This document shows positions 1 through 10,077 of a DNA stretch of 64,000 nucleotides, one piece after another; the first letter of the stretch is position 1; every line of letters begins with the position of its first letter. The translations under genes were made by a program, and so were the position numbers. This DNA is from Trichomonas vaginalis G3 (lineage: Eukaryota; Parabasalia; Trichomonadida; Trichomonadidae). The stretch lies in assembly GCF_026262505.1 (NCBI RefSeq), contig NC_067207.1, positions 8,524,082-8,588,081 of the forward strand, written 5' to 3'. The notes beneath the pieces are model-generated. The model worked only from the letters and a program-made list of their open reading frames with translations. It was not told the origin of the DNA and ran no database searches.

Positions 1-362
1 CAGGGCTTCGTTTACAGTCCTCAGAGCCGAGTTCCCTGAGATTGTCCAGATCACGGACACTTCTCAGCGGAACTCGGCTCTGAGAAGCAACAAACACTAA
101 GCTCTGGCCTCAGCAAAGGTTCAGGGCTTCGCTTACAGTCCTCAGGGCCGGATTTCCCAAATGCCGTCCTGATCTAGGGCGATAGGAGAGGAATCCGACC
201 CTGGGAAACAGCAAACCTGAATTTCTGGCCTCAACATATGTCAGAGCCTGCAATACTAATCCTCAGGGCCGAGTTTGAGGGAGATCGCCAACATCAATGA
301 CGATATCCTCTTATCTCGGCCCTGAAAGACATACAGATACAGGTTCTGACCATTGTTGAGGT
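1..362. repeat. Tandem array of ~120-bp hairpin-forming repeats
   Basis: Three units of about 120 bp start near 1, 121 and 240 and share the opening TCAGGGCTTCG.TTACAGTCC and a closing CTCTGGCCTCA-like segment. Each unit holds a long GC-rich stem: copy 1 pairs TCAGAGCCGAGTTCC with GGAACTCGGCTCTGA, copy 2 pairs CAGGGCCGGATT with AATCCGACCCTG (one mismatch), and copy 3 pairs CAGGGCCGAG with CTCGGCCCTG. Stem bases differ between copies but mostly change in pairs. A weaker fourth fold (CACTAT/ATAGTG, GCATCA/TGATGC) follows to about 445. The array may extend left of the window. It may be a structured RNA source or a fold-back repeat family; function is unknown. Confidence 0.75.
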
Positions 363-445
363 CAGGGCATCACTATAAATGGCAGTTTTTCTATGTTCTT
401 TCATTTTCTGAAAGATCATAGTGAAAAGACTCTCTGATGCTTTAT

Positions 446-1187
446 TGTTTCAAAATAGTACATGCGTGAGATTATAATTTTGCAGCAAATTTATTGATTG
501 CATGCAAATATTTGATCTCAATAATTCAAACATGCAAATTTAGGGTTTACCCGTTACAAATAAAATATTTGCTTAACAGAACTCTATTTATAATGAATAA
601 ACACTCTTTTTTATATAATAAAATATTTATTTCATCATCAATGATAATTGAGTAAATTTATAACAATAAATGTATTTACAATAACAAGTACATATCATTC
701 TCATATATCTTCAAAACTCTATTTTAAAAAAGATGCCTAATTGCATATGCAATAAAAATCAAATTTTATAGATTAACACATTGAAATTGTACTTTGCACA
801 AAACAGTATGCTTGTACTAGTAAAATCTTTTAAACAATTGTAAATAATCAAATATGATATTTGATGTGATATATGTCTAGACCAGAGATTGAAATATGAA
901 CAGGAGAAAGACAAGTTCTGATCATAGGCAAACATTGGACATCAAATACTATGCTCTATATAAAAGTACGAAAACTGGAAAAAAAATTGAGAGGGGGTAC
1001 GAAAAAAAAAGTCTGCTTTTCGTATCGACTCTATTGATATGAATTCATGTAAAGAATTTGAAAAAGTTTCGTCTGTTTTATTTAATTTATATGGAATTCA
1101 ATTTATATGGAAAATAGATTTGACTTTTTTTTTAACAAACAAACATTTTATTTAATAAACTCTAAATAAATAAAATAAAAAGTATGA
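446..1187. other. AT-rich intergenic spacer
   Basis: Downstream spacer of the Tra1-like gene. It is AT-rich with many stops in all frames, and I see no gene, RNA gene or clear repeat. An A-rich purine tract lies near 980-1010. Confidence 0.5.
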
Positions 1188-4100
1188 TTATATCCAAGGA
1201 ATGACTGTTTTGTCATTAATGTTCACTGCAGCAGAGATGACCTTTCCTGCCTCGTCAAGAGCTTCATTTGGTTGCTTCATTTCGAGTGGAGAGAACTTTG
1301 AAAGTTCAGAAATTCTAGTTGCAGAAACATCTCTTTCTTCGTTGAATATTTCTTCAATGAAGAACAAGACTTTCTCTCTATTTCTGCATATTGCATCACT
1401 TGCGCACAAAATGGAGTTCCTGAATGGACCTCTCAACACTATATCATCGAAATATTGTTTGATTCTTCCAACCAATCTCGGTAATTTAATTTCCGAGTAT
1501 TCTACATCAGAAATAGCGAATTTTGAGTCTTCGCCATCAACAAACAGATTCAGAGGAGAAGGAATTCCTCCGCCAATCAATATTTGGTTGACGAAAAGAG
1601 CGGCGTATCTTGATCCAACAGTATTGAACCAAAACGCGTGACTTTCTTTTGTGATTTTTGTGAATTGTTTCTTGTTTGTTTCTGTTGTTTTCTCTTCATT
1701 CATTGAGATTAAGTCGGAGTAATTGAATAATGGAGAAAGTGAAGTCAACGATAGATAAAAACCGTTTTTGAGGTCAACAGAATCGATTGAATTCAAAAGA
1801 ATTCCAGAGTTATTTGTTCCAGGCATTTTAGAGAAAATTCTATTAATGAATTTCGTGAAATAAGAAAGTCTTAGAGACATGTATTTGTAAGGACTCAATG
1901 AGTAGTAAACATTGTTTCCGCTTGAAGTAGTAATCCTGATTTTGATGTCGCAATCATCGTCTTTTTCTACAAAAAGTGACAAAGAATAAGATAAATCATT
2001 TGTTTTGACCATTGGAATTGTTTTTCCTTCAATGAGTTGTGACATAATTGGCTGGCTCTCAATTGAGTCTAAAGCAGGAGATTCGTTTGATTTTTCTTCT
2101 TTTGTACCTTTAATTTTCTCAATTTCGGTTTCTGCGAATTGTAAAGCTTGCAATTGCGACTGGCAAATCAAAGAATTACAAACTCTAAAAACAGAAGAAA
2201 GGAAAGCATCTTTTTGGTAATTTTCTGATATATTAAATACAAAATTAAAACTGTTGTGTATCAATGGTTTCAAATTCTGCAAATTCTCGTTCTGTTGGAT
2301 TATTTCAGCCATCATCAATGAAATTTCATAAGGAATAGGAGTTCCGCTCAAAATCTTCTTGATCGGTTCACTTTTGTCACTTTTATCGTCTAAGAAAAGA
2401 AGATAAGGTAAAATTGATTCTGGTTTTGATTTAATCAATGCTGCTGCAGCTTTGTCAACTGTTTCTGGCGATAATTTCGACATTTTTGTGACAATGAAAA
2501 CTGTTGACAAACTCTGTTGATTTTTGACTAAATTTGGAAGTTCTGACAATTTTGGCAAATCAATTGTCACTTTTTCATGTAAAGTGATTGATTTATTAAG
2601 AGATTTCATGTGTTTCATATCAATCTTCTCAGCATCATTTACAGTGAACTTCTGGCAAGTCAAATCTCTGACATCTTTGTAATATTTGTGTAAGTGAGGT
2701 GATATGTAACTATTCAATTTAAATTTGAAAGCCACGAAACCATTTGAGTGTTTCTTCAATGCCTCTACAATTCTCTTGATTTCGTGGACAATCATGTACT
2801 CAGATAATCCCTTCACTGTTGCGTTTTCTTTCAAACAATCCGTGTGATTAAATATTCCACTCAATTTCTGTTCAATTTGTGTTTCTTGTGAAATCAAACT
2901 CAAAATGTATCTATCACCAATTTTAAGATTATCAATGATCTCTCTGCCTCTCTCGTTGTTCATCTTGTCATCAATTTCATGTAACATGTAATTTGAATAT
3001 CCTATTTTTGACAAAATAATCAAGTTTGGCAAATTATTTTGTAAATCATTCAAATTTGGAAAATCTGACAAAATTCTTAAATCTACTTCACTTTTCTCTG
3101 AATCGAATAAAGTGTTGATTCCAAACTGTAAAGTGAAGTCAAATGATTTGTCACTTTTCATGATTTGAAGTGATTTTCTAGGTAATTCGTAATTTCTATT
3201 TATAAATGGCGAAATCGAGATCAAATCTTTCTTCATTATCTTTGAGAGAATTACGGAGAAAGCTGGTCCTGGAATAGACATTTTTGCACATGTCAAAAGT
3301 AATTGTTCGAAATTGACAGACTTTAATAGTTCTAAACATTTATCTGTCACGTTTCTGTGATTTGACAAAACAATTAAAGATTCCAAAGGAAGTTCTTGAA
3401 CAATGTGATCAGGGAGTTTTCCTCTGTCGAACAATGCCTGAGATAAACTTGTGTTCTTTAGCAAATCAATGAACTTCTTTCTCAAACTCATTTCTTTCGG
3501 AATGTGCAACAAAATGAATTCCATCAAGAAACCACTGATTTTGTAATCTTTTGTATCACTTGCATTAGCAAGAATTGATGACAAATACTGCAAAACAACT
3601 CTGTGGTTCAATGACAAAATCAAGTAGGAAATGGAGTAAACAATCGATCCATTCGTCGCCAAATCATTCATGTAACTCTTGATGATTGACAAACCGTTTT
3701 CAACCGCTGGCATAATTTTGTGGATGTGAGGTTTATTGTATCCGAAATACAAAGTGAAACAATGTCCGAAAGAATCAGTACTAAACAACGGTTTCACTTT
3801 TTCGAATACTTTATCATGCCATCTGAAACTCTTAAGTATTTTAGAGAGGCATTGAACAGCTTGTGGCCAAAGAATTTGATCTTTCGATTTAAGTGTTTCA
3901 ATGAATATTTCTATGGCCAAATCAAGTTGTGCGTATTCTGTGTTTTGAACAACACCAGAAACAATGTCTTTCATGTTCGAATACAATATCTCCATGACAA
4001 CAGAAAGAGTCTTCGATTTCTGCTGTGGATTCTCTTTCGATTTGTTCGAATAGAAAGTAAATTGTTCAAATACTTTAACAGGTAATGATGATGTTGGGAA

Positions 4101-7100
4101 AAGTGACACAAATTTGCCAATAAATGACAAAAATTCAGAGAATTCATTTCTGTACTTAAATGTTACATCGATTGTCTCTGTTATTATCTTGAAGAGAGCA
4201 TTTCCGATGTTATTTAAGTGCATCTGGAGAGATTGAAGAGTTTTTTCATTCAATCCTTTTGGTTTTATCATATTTATTATGTCAGTTAATGTAGAAATGA
4301 AAGAGAGCAAAGTGTGTTTTCTGTTGGAGTTCTCGTGTGTTTTGATATTTGACTCAATCACTTTGATCTTCTCTTGTACAGGAAGAAGGAATGTCAATGT
4401 TGGATGCTCGAAATAATCAGCATTCCTTGAAACTAAGTTCAAAAGAATTGATTGTATTGAATGACATCTTAAATACTTCAAAAAGTTGTCCAATAAAATA
4501 CTTGAAATGGAGTTTTGATTCACGGAATTTGGAATAATTAAATTGGATATCGCGTTCTTTACACGTGAATCAGGATGAACGTGTAAGTAATCCATCAAGT
4601 TCCTGAACAAAACAACAAAATCTTTTTCTGATTTTGATGAAGACCAAAACAGTAACAATTCAATTTTTTCATCGTCATTTTGACATTGATCGTAAATTTC
4701 AAGGAAATCAAATTGTTCGTAATCAATATTAAACTTAAGTTTGATTAATACATTAAATAGAGGTAAAGAATACTTGAGCTCAAACTCAGAAGAGGTGTAT
4801 TCAATGAAATCAGGAACTAAGTCTTTTCTTCGTTGCAAAATCGTCATTGAAATCAATTCATATAAATTACGGTTGACGATTAAATTATCAGTCGGTTTTG
4901 TAAACTTAAGGAAGTCACCTTTGAACATAGAGAAATCAGCAGCGTTTTCAAGTGCATGCAAATAAGTTGATGACAAAATTGGCTCCGAATAAGTGAAAAT
5001 GTGATTAATTGACAAATATTTTTCTGTGAAATGTTTTGCCAAATATTCACTTAATTTAAGTAAAAATGGGCCATCAAACAACTCTATTTTCGTGTTGATG
5101 AAAGAGCAGTTTGATTCATATATTTCGAAGAATTTCTCAATGACATTTTCGTTCTCAGAAATAAGCGGCAATTTCATCAAAAGTAAAACTAAGAAAATTT
5201 GACGTCTGTCATTTTTCTCTTTTTCATTCAAAATTTCCAAAATCGAGTCCATATTTTCCAATAAGAATGAAGAAGCCATATCAATGAATGCCTTGTTATC
5301 AGCTAATTTAACAAGTACCTCTAATAAACTGTCACTTTTCAGACAATCTTTCAAAATATCTTTGAAACCAACAATGTTTGAAATCAAGAAATTTGACATG
5401 GCAGAAATATTTCTTGGGAATTGTAAAATTGGTATTTCTGCCAACAGTTTAAGAAGAGCTTTTCCTAGTTTCTTAAATTGTCTTGTATCACTTGACAACT
5501 TGTTAACAAACCCTGTTTGACAAAGTTCGTACAAGCAAGAGATATTTTCAAGTAAATCCATTGTTGGCAAATCCTGAATGTTTTTGACAGCTTCAGGTAA
5601 CAAATCCAAGTATTTGAACATGAGATCAATGAACATTTGAGAGTTGTAGAACAAGAAAGTGAATAGTTCTGAAGAAACCAATTTCCAATTTATGTTCATG
5701 AACTCGTTTATTGTGTTAACAACAGGGAATTTCCTTTCTTTCATGAATATCGATGCTGTTCTTGTTATTTCATTCTTCGCTTTCGCATCACCATTCTTGA
5801 AAAGTGCTCTGATTATTAATTGGCACTGGCATTTGATGAAAGATGTTGGTCTATCCAAGTTTTGGAGAGCGATTTTGAGGATTGGAGTGATATCTGTTAT
5901 ATCATTACTTTGTTCTAATATAGGAATAAGTAAAACTAAGAAAGTTGTTTGGTATTTTTTGTCTTTTTCAAGGATTTTTTCGAGTTTTGGAGTAATTATC
6001 TGTTGAACTTTTCCAGATAATTGGTTGTAACTCTGTGGGAATGATCTAAACAATGTTCCAGATGTTCTAAACAACTTCAAGTCGTCGTCCTTCGCTTCAT
6101 CCAAGAAATCCCTTATGAAATCAATGATTTCCTGTGTACGCTGGCATTCACTCAACATTTCACTCAAAACTAAATTTGAAATAAAACCGTTAGTGGTTTT
6201 AATTTCTTGTAATAACGGATAAACATCAGTTATTTGGTCCTTCATCATTTGTCTCACGAAGTAAATGATCTTTTGGATTCGTTTCGGAAGCAAATCCAAT
6301 TCAATGAAATTCATTAATCCGTCAATTTTTTGACTTTCTTTCCATGAATTCGAGTTTATCACAGAAATCATGTTATTTACAAGCAAAGCAAATGTTGATG
6401 CTTGTATCATGTCTTTGTCTACGTTATTCATGATGATTTCGCAAATGTCAATTGCGACAAAAGGTGACAAAAGTGATTTTGACAACACGAAAAATGAAAT
6501 TTCTTCCATGAAATTCTTCATTTTTTCTTTTTCCGAAATTTGAGAGAAAATTTTAGATAACAAGTGTAGTTCAGGTGTCTTGTAATTAGTCAAATAAGAC
6601 AAGAGGAATATAGCAATAACTGATGGTTTCCTGTTTTCTTTGATATTGAATTTGATGTCAAATAATTCAAACAAATATTTCTTCAAACAATTAAAAGCTT
6701 CTGAAAAACTCTTCAGCAAATAAATCTTGTATTCGCATGTATAGCATTCGTCATCAACTTCTATCATCTTGCATATCAATTCCTTAAGAAAATCAAATGT
6801 GTCTTGGCTGTCACTTTTTTCAACACCTTTATATAAACTTTCAAACAAATTTTTCAAATCATAATCAAACGTCAATTGTTTTGTTGATTTATCTATAAAG
6901 AACTGTATAAGTTTCTCATTATTAATAAACGGTTTTGTGTCAATTTTTGGTGTCAATTTTTCTTGAGGAATATGATGCAAAAACTTCATTAACAATTTTT
7001 TGTTTTCACCTGTTGTTGAATCCAAATTTGCGAAAATGTAGTCGACGAAATTCTGCAAATCCAAGTTAGGTCTGATGAATATCTTCTTATCCATCTTATA

Positions 7101-9308
7101 CAGATTGTGCATCATCTTCAATGACTCTGTTTTACAATGACAAACCGTTTTGATCAAACAATTAAATATAGGAACAATTGGTCTTCCAACTAATTTGTTT
7201 GTTTGTGAAATGATGTATTCGACCAAAAGAATTGATGATTTGGGAGTAATAGCAATCGTATCACATAATTCACTAATATCCCCAATGTCATAATATTTCG
7301 AGGCCGATAATAAAAGTGACAAACCGTCAAAAGCGAACTTTTCATTTTGTAAAAGTTCTTTTACTTTTTGACAGATTTTATTGACAGATTGGATTATTGA
7401 ATCATGGTATTCCTGGTCCTGGTTCTGCATTGGTTTATCAGGGTTTTTAGTTTTAAGAAACACTTTTTCGAACAAAAACCTGATATTTTGGATTAATTTC
7501 AAAAGTTGGTATGAGTTATTCCAATGTTCTGAGAAGTACCTTTGTAAATACTTCATAAACACTGAGAAAGCAACGTAACTTTGGTACATTGCCCTGAATA
7601 AACATGAATCAAATTGTATTGGTGGCTCTTGGTTGAAGAAAAGTTCAATTAGATTGGGCCATATGTATTCTAATAGGACAGGTGTTGTACTTTGGATGGA
7701 GTTGATCAGTGCTGTTGATATGTCTTGGTGGAAATTGCAGATCATTATCCAAAGTTTTACGTTTTTCTGGTTTTCGGCAATGGAATCTATATTGGCTTCC
7801 GTGTCTGATGATGGTGAATAGGTCTTGTTGGTGTCCAACATTTGTAATGATTTACGATTTCGGATAATTATCATGCAGAGACGGACAAAGATTTTCGTAA
7901 TCATTTCTACGGTGAATGAGTTGATGTTGGCATCAAGGAAGGCTGTAACTGGCTTGGATAACTGGAGATTCTTTGTTTGGGTTATATGTAAGAAACTGTC
8001 AAAGCATTTGACAATGGTATTGATGTTTTCCATCGATTGGTGAAGTAATGTGAAGGAGTCTTTGTATTCTGGACTCTCATAATCTTGATTCAAAACTAAA
8101 TCTGATGCATTGATAAAAGCAGAGTCACATTCCATCAGTTCAAGGTGTAGAGAGTAGAAAAACACTTCAACGAGGGAGGATCGTAATGTTCCTTCTGATG
8201 GAATTTTGACTAACGGCAATAATTGGTAGAAATTTCCGTTCCTAGCTCTAAACGGCTGTTGCTGGAATTGTATAACGGATGATGTGAATTTGCAGAACTG
8301 AGTAATGAACATTGGCTTTGTTTTTTGTTGTTTAATTAAAGTTTCTGCCAAAAGGTGGGCGAAATTGACGAAATACGCCAAAGAATCCGATGTAATGTTC
8401 TTAAACTCGTACGTACAATTGATTAAACGAGGGATATTCTCTTGTTTTTCGATTTCATAGCGTAAAACTTGGTTTGAAGATTGAAAAAAGTCTTCAATAA
8501 GGGAAGCGAAATATGGAGAAATCATGGATATGAGGTTTAGCATGGAATTGACGATTGTATTGTTGTCAAATTCTGGAATTTGAGTATTGTAGAGTGAAAA
8601 GCCCATTTTCATTAAAATCGATAGATGTGAGATATTGTATACTGTTGAGTTGCTAAGGTTTACAGGTTTCGAGATGGTTTCATAGAAAACTTTAAGAGTT
8701 TTTAAGAATTCCGCTCGAGTTCTTTCAGAAATCTTCCCGCAAGCCATCAAACATTGAATAAGAGAAAAAATTGTCGAGTACTGTGCTGGTCTTATTGTTT
8801 CTATCTGCTCGGCTAATAAACGCAGTTTATTACAAACAAATGGATAAAATAGATTTATGCGGCTGGTTATGAACTCTATTGATGCTTGGTCGTGATCTTT
8901 GTATTGCCAAGAATAGATTACGATTTTAACAATTGAAGTTAAACTTATTTCATCAAAAGAGTTGATATGAGCAATTAAATTGTCGAGAGGTAGATTATCT
9001 GTGAGAGAGAATTGTATTTTGTAGCCGAGATATAGTAGAAGTGATAAGCCAGTCTGTAAGAATTTCGAAAATGAAAGAAAGTCAATGTTTTGTCCGTTTT
9101 TAATGTGTGAAAAGTTATTAGATATGCATTTTATAACTGCTAGTGTTACTTCTTTGGCGAATCGGTCAAAGTCTTGCTGTGGAAGATCAAAGAAAAAATC
9201 GCGGATTTGGTAAAAAACTGATGGATCCTTGGAACCACTAGTAGCCAACATTTCAACGAGTGTACCTATTGTCTCTTCATTAGAAACTAGCACTCGTGGT
9301 TCCGTCAT
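1188..9308 (-). CDS. Giant HEAT-type protein with degenerate PIKK domain, Tra1/TRRAP-like
   Basis: 2706 residues from the first ATG (9308); the open frame extends to a GTG at 9320, but ATG is preferred. Most of the protein is leucine/isoleucine-rich alpha-helical repeat sequence without motifs, as in HEAT/FAT regions of PIKK proteins. The last ~330 residues resemble the pseudokinase end of TRRAP/Tra1: a small-lobe-like stretch (IKIRITTSSGNNVYYSLSPY), then HAFWFNTVGSRYAALFVNQI (compare TRRAP YWTFRKMFTIQLALIGF), then EIKLPRLVGRIKQYFDDIVLRG (compare PFRLTPNISEFL), and a FATC-like tail ending PWI (TRRAP ends PWL). No active-site DxxxN or DFG motif is visible, which fits a pseudokinase. Known family members are about 3,700-3,900 residues, so this one is short. 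The family role is scaffold and activator-binding subunit of SAGA and NuA4 acetyltransferase complexes in the nucleus. The assignment rests on remembered alignment, so it is moderate. Confidence 0.6.
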   Translation of the reverse strand: MTEPRVLVSNEETIGTLVEMLATSGSKDPSVFYQIRDFFFDLPQQDFDRFAKEVTLAVIKCISNNFSHIKNGQNIDFLSFSKFLQTGLSLLLYLGYKIQFSLTDNLPLDNLIAHINSFDEISLTSIVKIVIYSWQYKDHDQASIEFITSRINLFYPFVCNKLRLLAEQIETIRPAQYSTIFSLIQCLMACGKISERTRAEFLKTLKVFYETISKPVNLSNSTVYNISHLSILMKMGFSLYNTQIPEFDNNTIVNSMLNLISMISPYFASLIEDFFQSSNQVLRYEIEKQENIPRLINCTYEFKNITSDSLAYFVNFAHLLAETLIKQQKTKPMFITQFCKFTSSVIQFQQQPFRARNGNFYQLLPLVKIPSEGTLRSSLVEVFFYSLHLELMECDSAFINASDLVLNQDYESPEYKDSFTLLHQSMENINTIVKCFDSFLHITQTKNLQLSKPVTAFLDANINSFTVEMITKIFVRLCMIIIRNRKSLQMLDTNKTYSPSSDTEANIDSIAENQKNVKLWIMICNFHQDISTALINSIQSTTPVLLEYIWPNLIELFFNQEPPIQFDSCLFRAMYQSYVAFSVFMKYLQRYFSEHWNNSYQLLKLIQNIRFLFEKVFLKTKNPDKPMQNQDQEYHDSIIQSVNKICQKVKELLQNEKFAFDGLSLLLSASKYYDIGDISELCDTIAITPKSSILLVEYIISQTNKLVGRPIVPIFNCLIKTVCHCKTESLKMMHNLYKMDKKIFIRPNLDLQNFVDYIFANLDSTTGENKKLLMKFLHHIPQEKLTPKIDTKPFINNEKLIQFFIDKSTKQLTFDYDLKNLFESLYKGVEKSDSQDTFDFLKELICKMIEVDDECYTCEYKIYLLKSFSEAFNCLKKYLFELFDIKFNIKENRKPSVIAIFLLSYLTNYKTPELHLLSKIFSQISEKEKMKNFMEEISFFVLSKSLLSPFVAIDICEIIMNNVDKDMIQASTFALLVNNMISVINSNSWKESQKIDGLMNFIELDLLPKRIQKIIYFVRQMMKDQITDVYPLLQEIKTTNGFISNLVLSEMLSECQRTQEIIDFIRDFLDEAKDDDLKLFRTSGTLFRSFPQSYNQLSGKVQQIITPKLEKILEKDKKYQTTFLVLLIPILEQSNDITDITPILKIALQNLDRPTSFIKCQCQLIIRALFKNGDAKAKNEITRTASIFMKERKFPVVNTINEFMNINWKLVSSELFTFLFYNSQMFIDLMFKYLDLLPEAVKNIQDLPTMDLLENISCLYELCQTGFVNKLSSDTRQFKKLGKALLKLLAEIPILQFPRNISAMSNFLISNIVGFKDILKDCLKSDSLLEVLVKLADNKAFIDMASSFLLENMDSILEILNEKEKNDRRQIFLVLLLMKLPLISENENVIEKFFEIYESNCSFINTKIELFDGPFLLKLSEYLAKHFTEKYLSINHIFTYSEPILSSTYLHALENAADFSMFKGDFLKFTKPTDNLIVNRNLYELISMTILQRRKDLVPDFIEYTSSEFELKYSLPLFNVLIKLKFNIDYEQFDFLEIYDQCQNDDEKIELLLFWSSSKSEKDFVVLFRNLMDYLHVHPDSRVKNAISNLIIPNSVNQNSISSILLDNFLKYLRCHSIQSILLNLVSRNADYFEHPTLTFLLPVQEKIKVIESNIKTHENSNRKHTLLSFISTLTDIINMIKPKGLNEKTLQSLQMHLNNIGNALFKIITETIDVTFKYRNEFSEFLSFIGKFVSLFPTSSLPVKVFEQFTFYSNKSKENPQQKSKTLSVVMEILYSNMKDIVSGVVQNTEYAQLDLAIEIFIETLKSKDQILWPQAVQCLSKILKSFRWHDKVFEKVKPLFSTDSFGHCFTLYFGYNKPHIHKIMPAVENGLSIIKSYMNDLATNGSIVYSISYLILSLNHRVVLQYLSSILANASDTKDYKISGFLMEFILLHIPKEMSLRKKFIDLLKNTSLSQALFDRGKLPDHIVQELPLESLIVLSNHRNVTDKCLELLKSVNFEQLLLTCAKMSIPGPAFSVILSKIMKKDLISISPFINRNYELPRKSLQIMKSDKSFDFTLQFGINTLFDSEKSEVDLRILSDFPNLNDLQNNLPNLIILSKIGYSNYMLHEIDDKMNNERGREIIDNLKIGDRYILSLISQETQIEQKLSGIFNHTDCLKENATVKGLSEYMIVHEIKRIVEALKKHSNGFVAFKFKLNSYISPHLHKYYKDVRDLTCQKFTVNDAEKIDMKHMKSLNKSITLHEKVTIDLPKLSELPNLVKNQQSLSTVFIVTKMSKLSPETVDKAAAALIKSKPESILPYLLFLDDKSDKSEPIKKILSGTPIPYEISLMMAEIIQQNENLQNLKPLIHNSFNFVFNISENYQKDAFLSSVFRVCNSLICQSQLQALQFAETEIEKIKGTKEEKSNESPALDSIESQPIMSQLIEGKTIPMVKTNDLSYSLSLFVEKDDDCDIKIRITTSSGNNVYYSLSPYKYMSLRLSYFTKFINRIFSKMPGTNNSGILLNSIDSVDLKNGFYLSLTSLSPLFNYSDLISMNEEKTTETNKKQFTKITKESHAFWFNTVGSRYAALFVNQILIGGGIPSPLNLFVDGEDSKFAISDVEYSEIKLPRLVGRIKQYFDDIVLRGPFRNSILCASDAICRNREKVLFFIEEIFNEERDVSATRISELSKFSPLEMKQPNEALDEAGKVISAAVNINDKTVIPWI

Positions 9309-9541
9309 AACTATTTTCACTTAACTTTTTTTTTTAGAAGTTTATACCGAACATCAGTTTCCAGCGCCCATTAGTCTTATATTTAGAATATGGTTTATGT
9401 AATTGATATTTTGTCCCGATAAACTGGTAATAAATATTCGGTTTTCGAAAATAAACAATAATTGTTTTATGCGTTTTTTAAGGATTTGGATATTTAAATA
9501 ATAAAAACGTTTTCGATTATGTAAATATTTACTGTCAGTTA

Positions 9542-10053
9542 ATGAATGCCACCCAATATCCAGAAATTTTGATGGAACAATGGAAAATTAGATTAAATGA
9601 GGTAAAAAATAACGGTCATAATGTGATAAGTTTATTTAACAAATCTATACGCATCAAAAAATCAATTCTGACAAATGTCTATGAAAAGTTTACATTTAAA
9701 AGGCCTAATTTGTTTGACATCATTTTGGCAATCTTTTCGTGGTACACAGAAACAAGCAAAGCCACAAGTCAGATTAATGTACTGGCGTGCAGATCATATG
9801 AACGTTCATGAAGATAAGCTGCGTTGAGGAAGAAACTCTTATGTGCTATGTCTCTTGGAATTGTCAATAGTTTTCAGGATATTTTACTATAATTACTTGA
9901 GAAATAATCTCTGAAGTGCTTAAATATGCTCAACACATCATATGTTGTATCTCTTTTGCGAACGTATGAAACTGTTTCAAAATTCTCACTAATTTCTCTA
10001 ACAAACCTGATCAAACCAAATTTGATAGCTTTGAAATTTGTGAGAATTTTCAT
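9542..10053 (-). pseudogene. Decayed small host gene between Tra1-like and MFS genes
   Basis: On the minus strand an ATG at 10053 opens 59 codons (to 9874) with ordinary protein composition (FVREISENFETVSYVRKRD). After that stop the same strand continues with another protein-like stretch (IPRDIAHKSFFLNAAYLHER) interrupted by further stops down to about 9540. This looks like a small gene that has decayed, or a short 59-residue protein with a chance tail. A competing plus-strand frame of 89 codons (9542-9811) overlaps the lower part and is also possible. No family is recognised. The minus ATG lies only 24 bp from the start of the divergent MFS gene. Confidence 0.35.
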
Positions 10054-10077
10054 CGTCTAAAAATTTATTTGAGAAAA

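Noticed and set aside
9309-9320. GTG start adding four residues to the Tra1-like protein
   Set aside because: Eukaryotic host genes start at ATG; ATG 9308 is preferred. The same reasoning was applied to TTG/GTG starts of the MFS, ankyrin, uL5, LCMT1, Rab, TPR and PolB genes.
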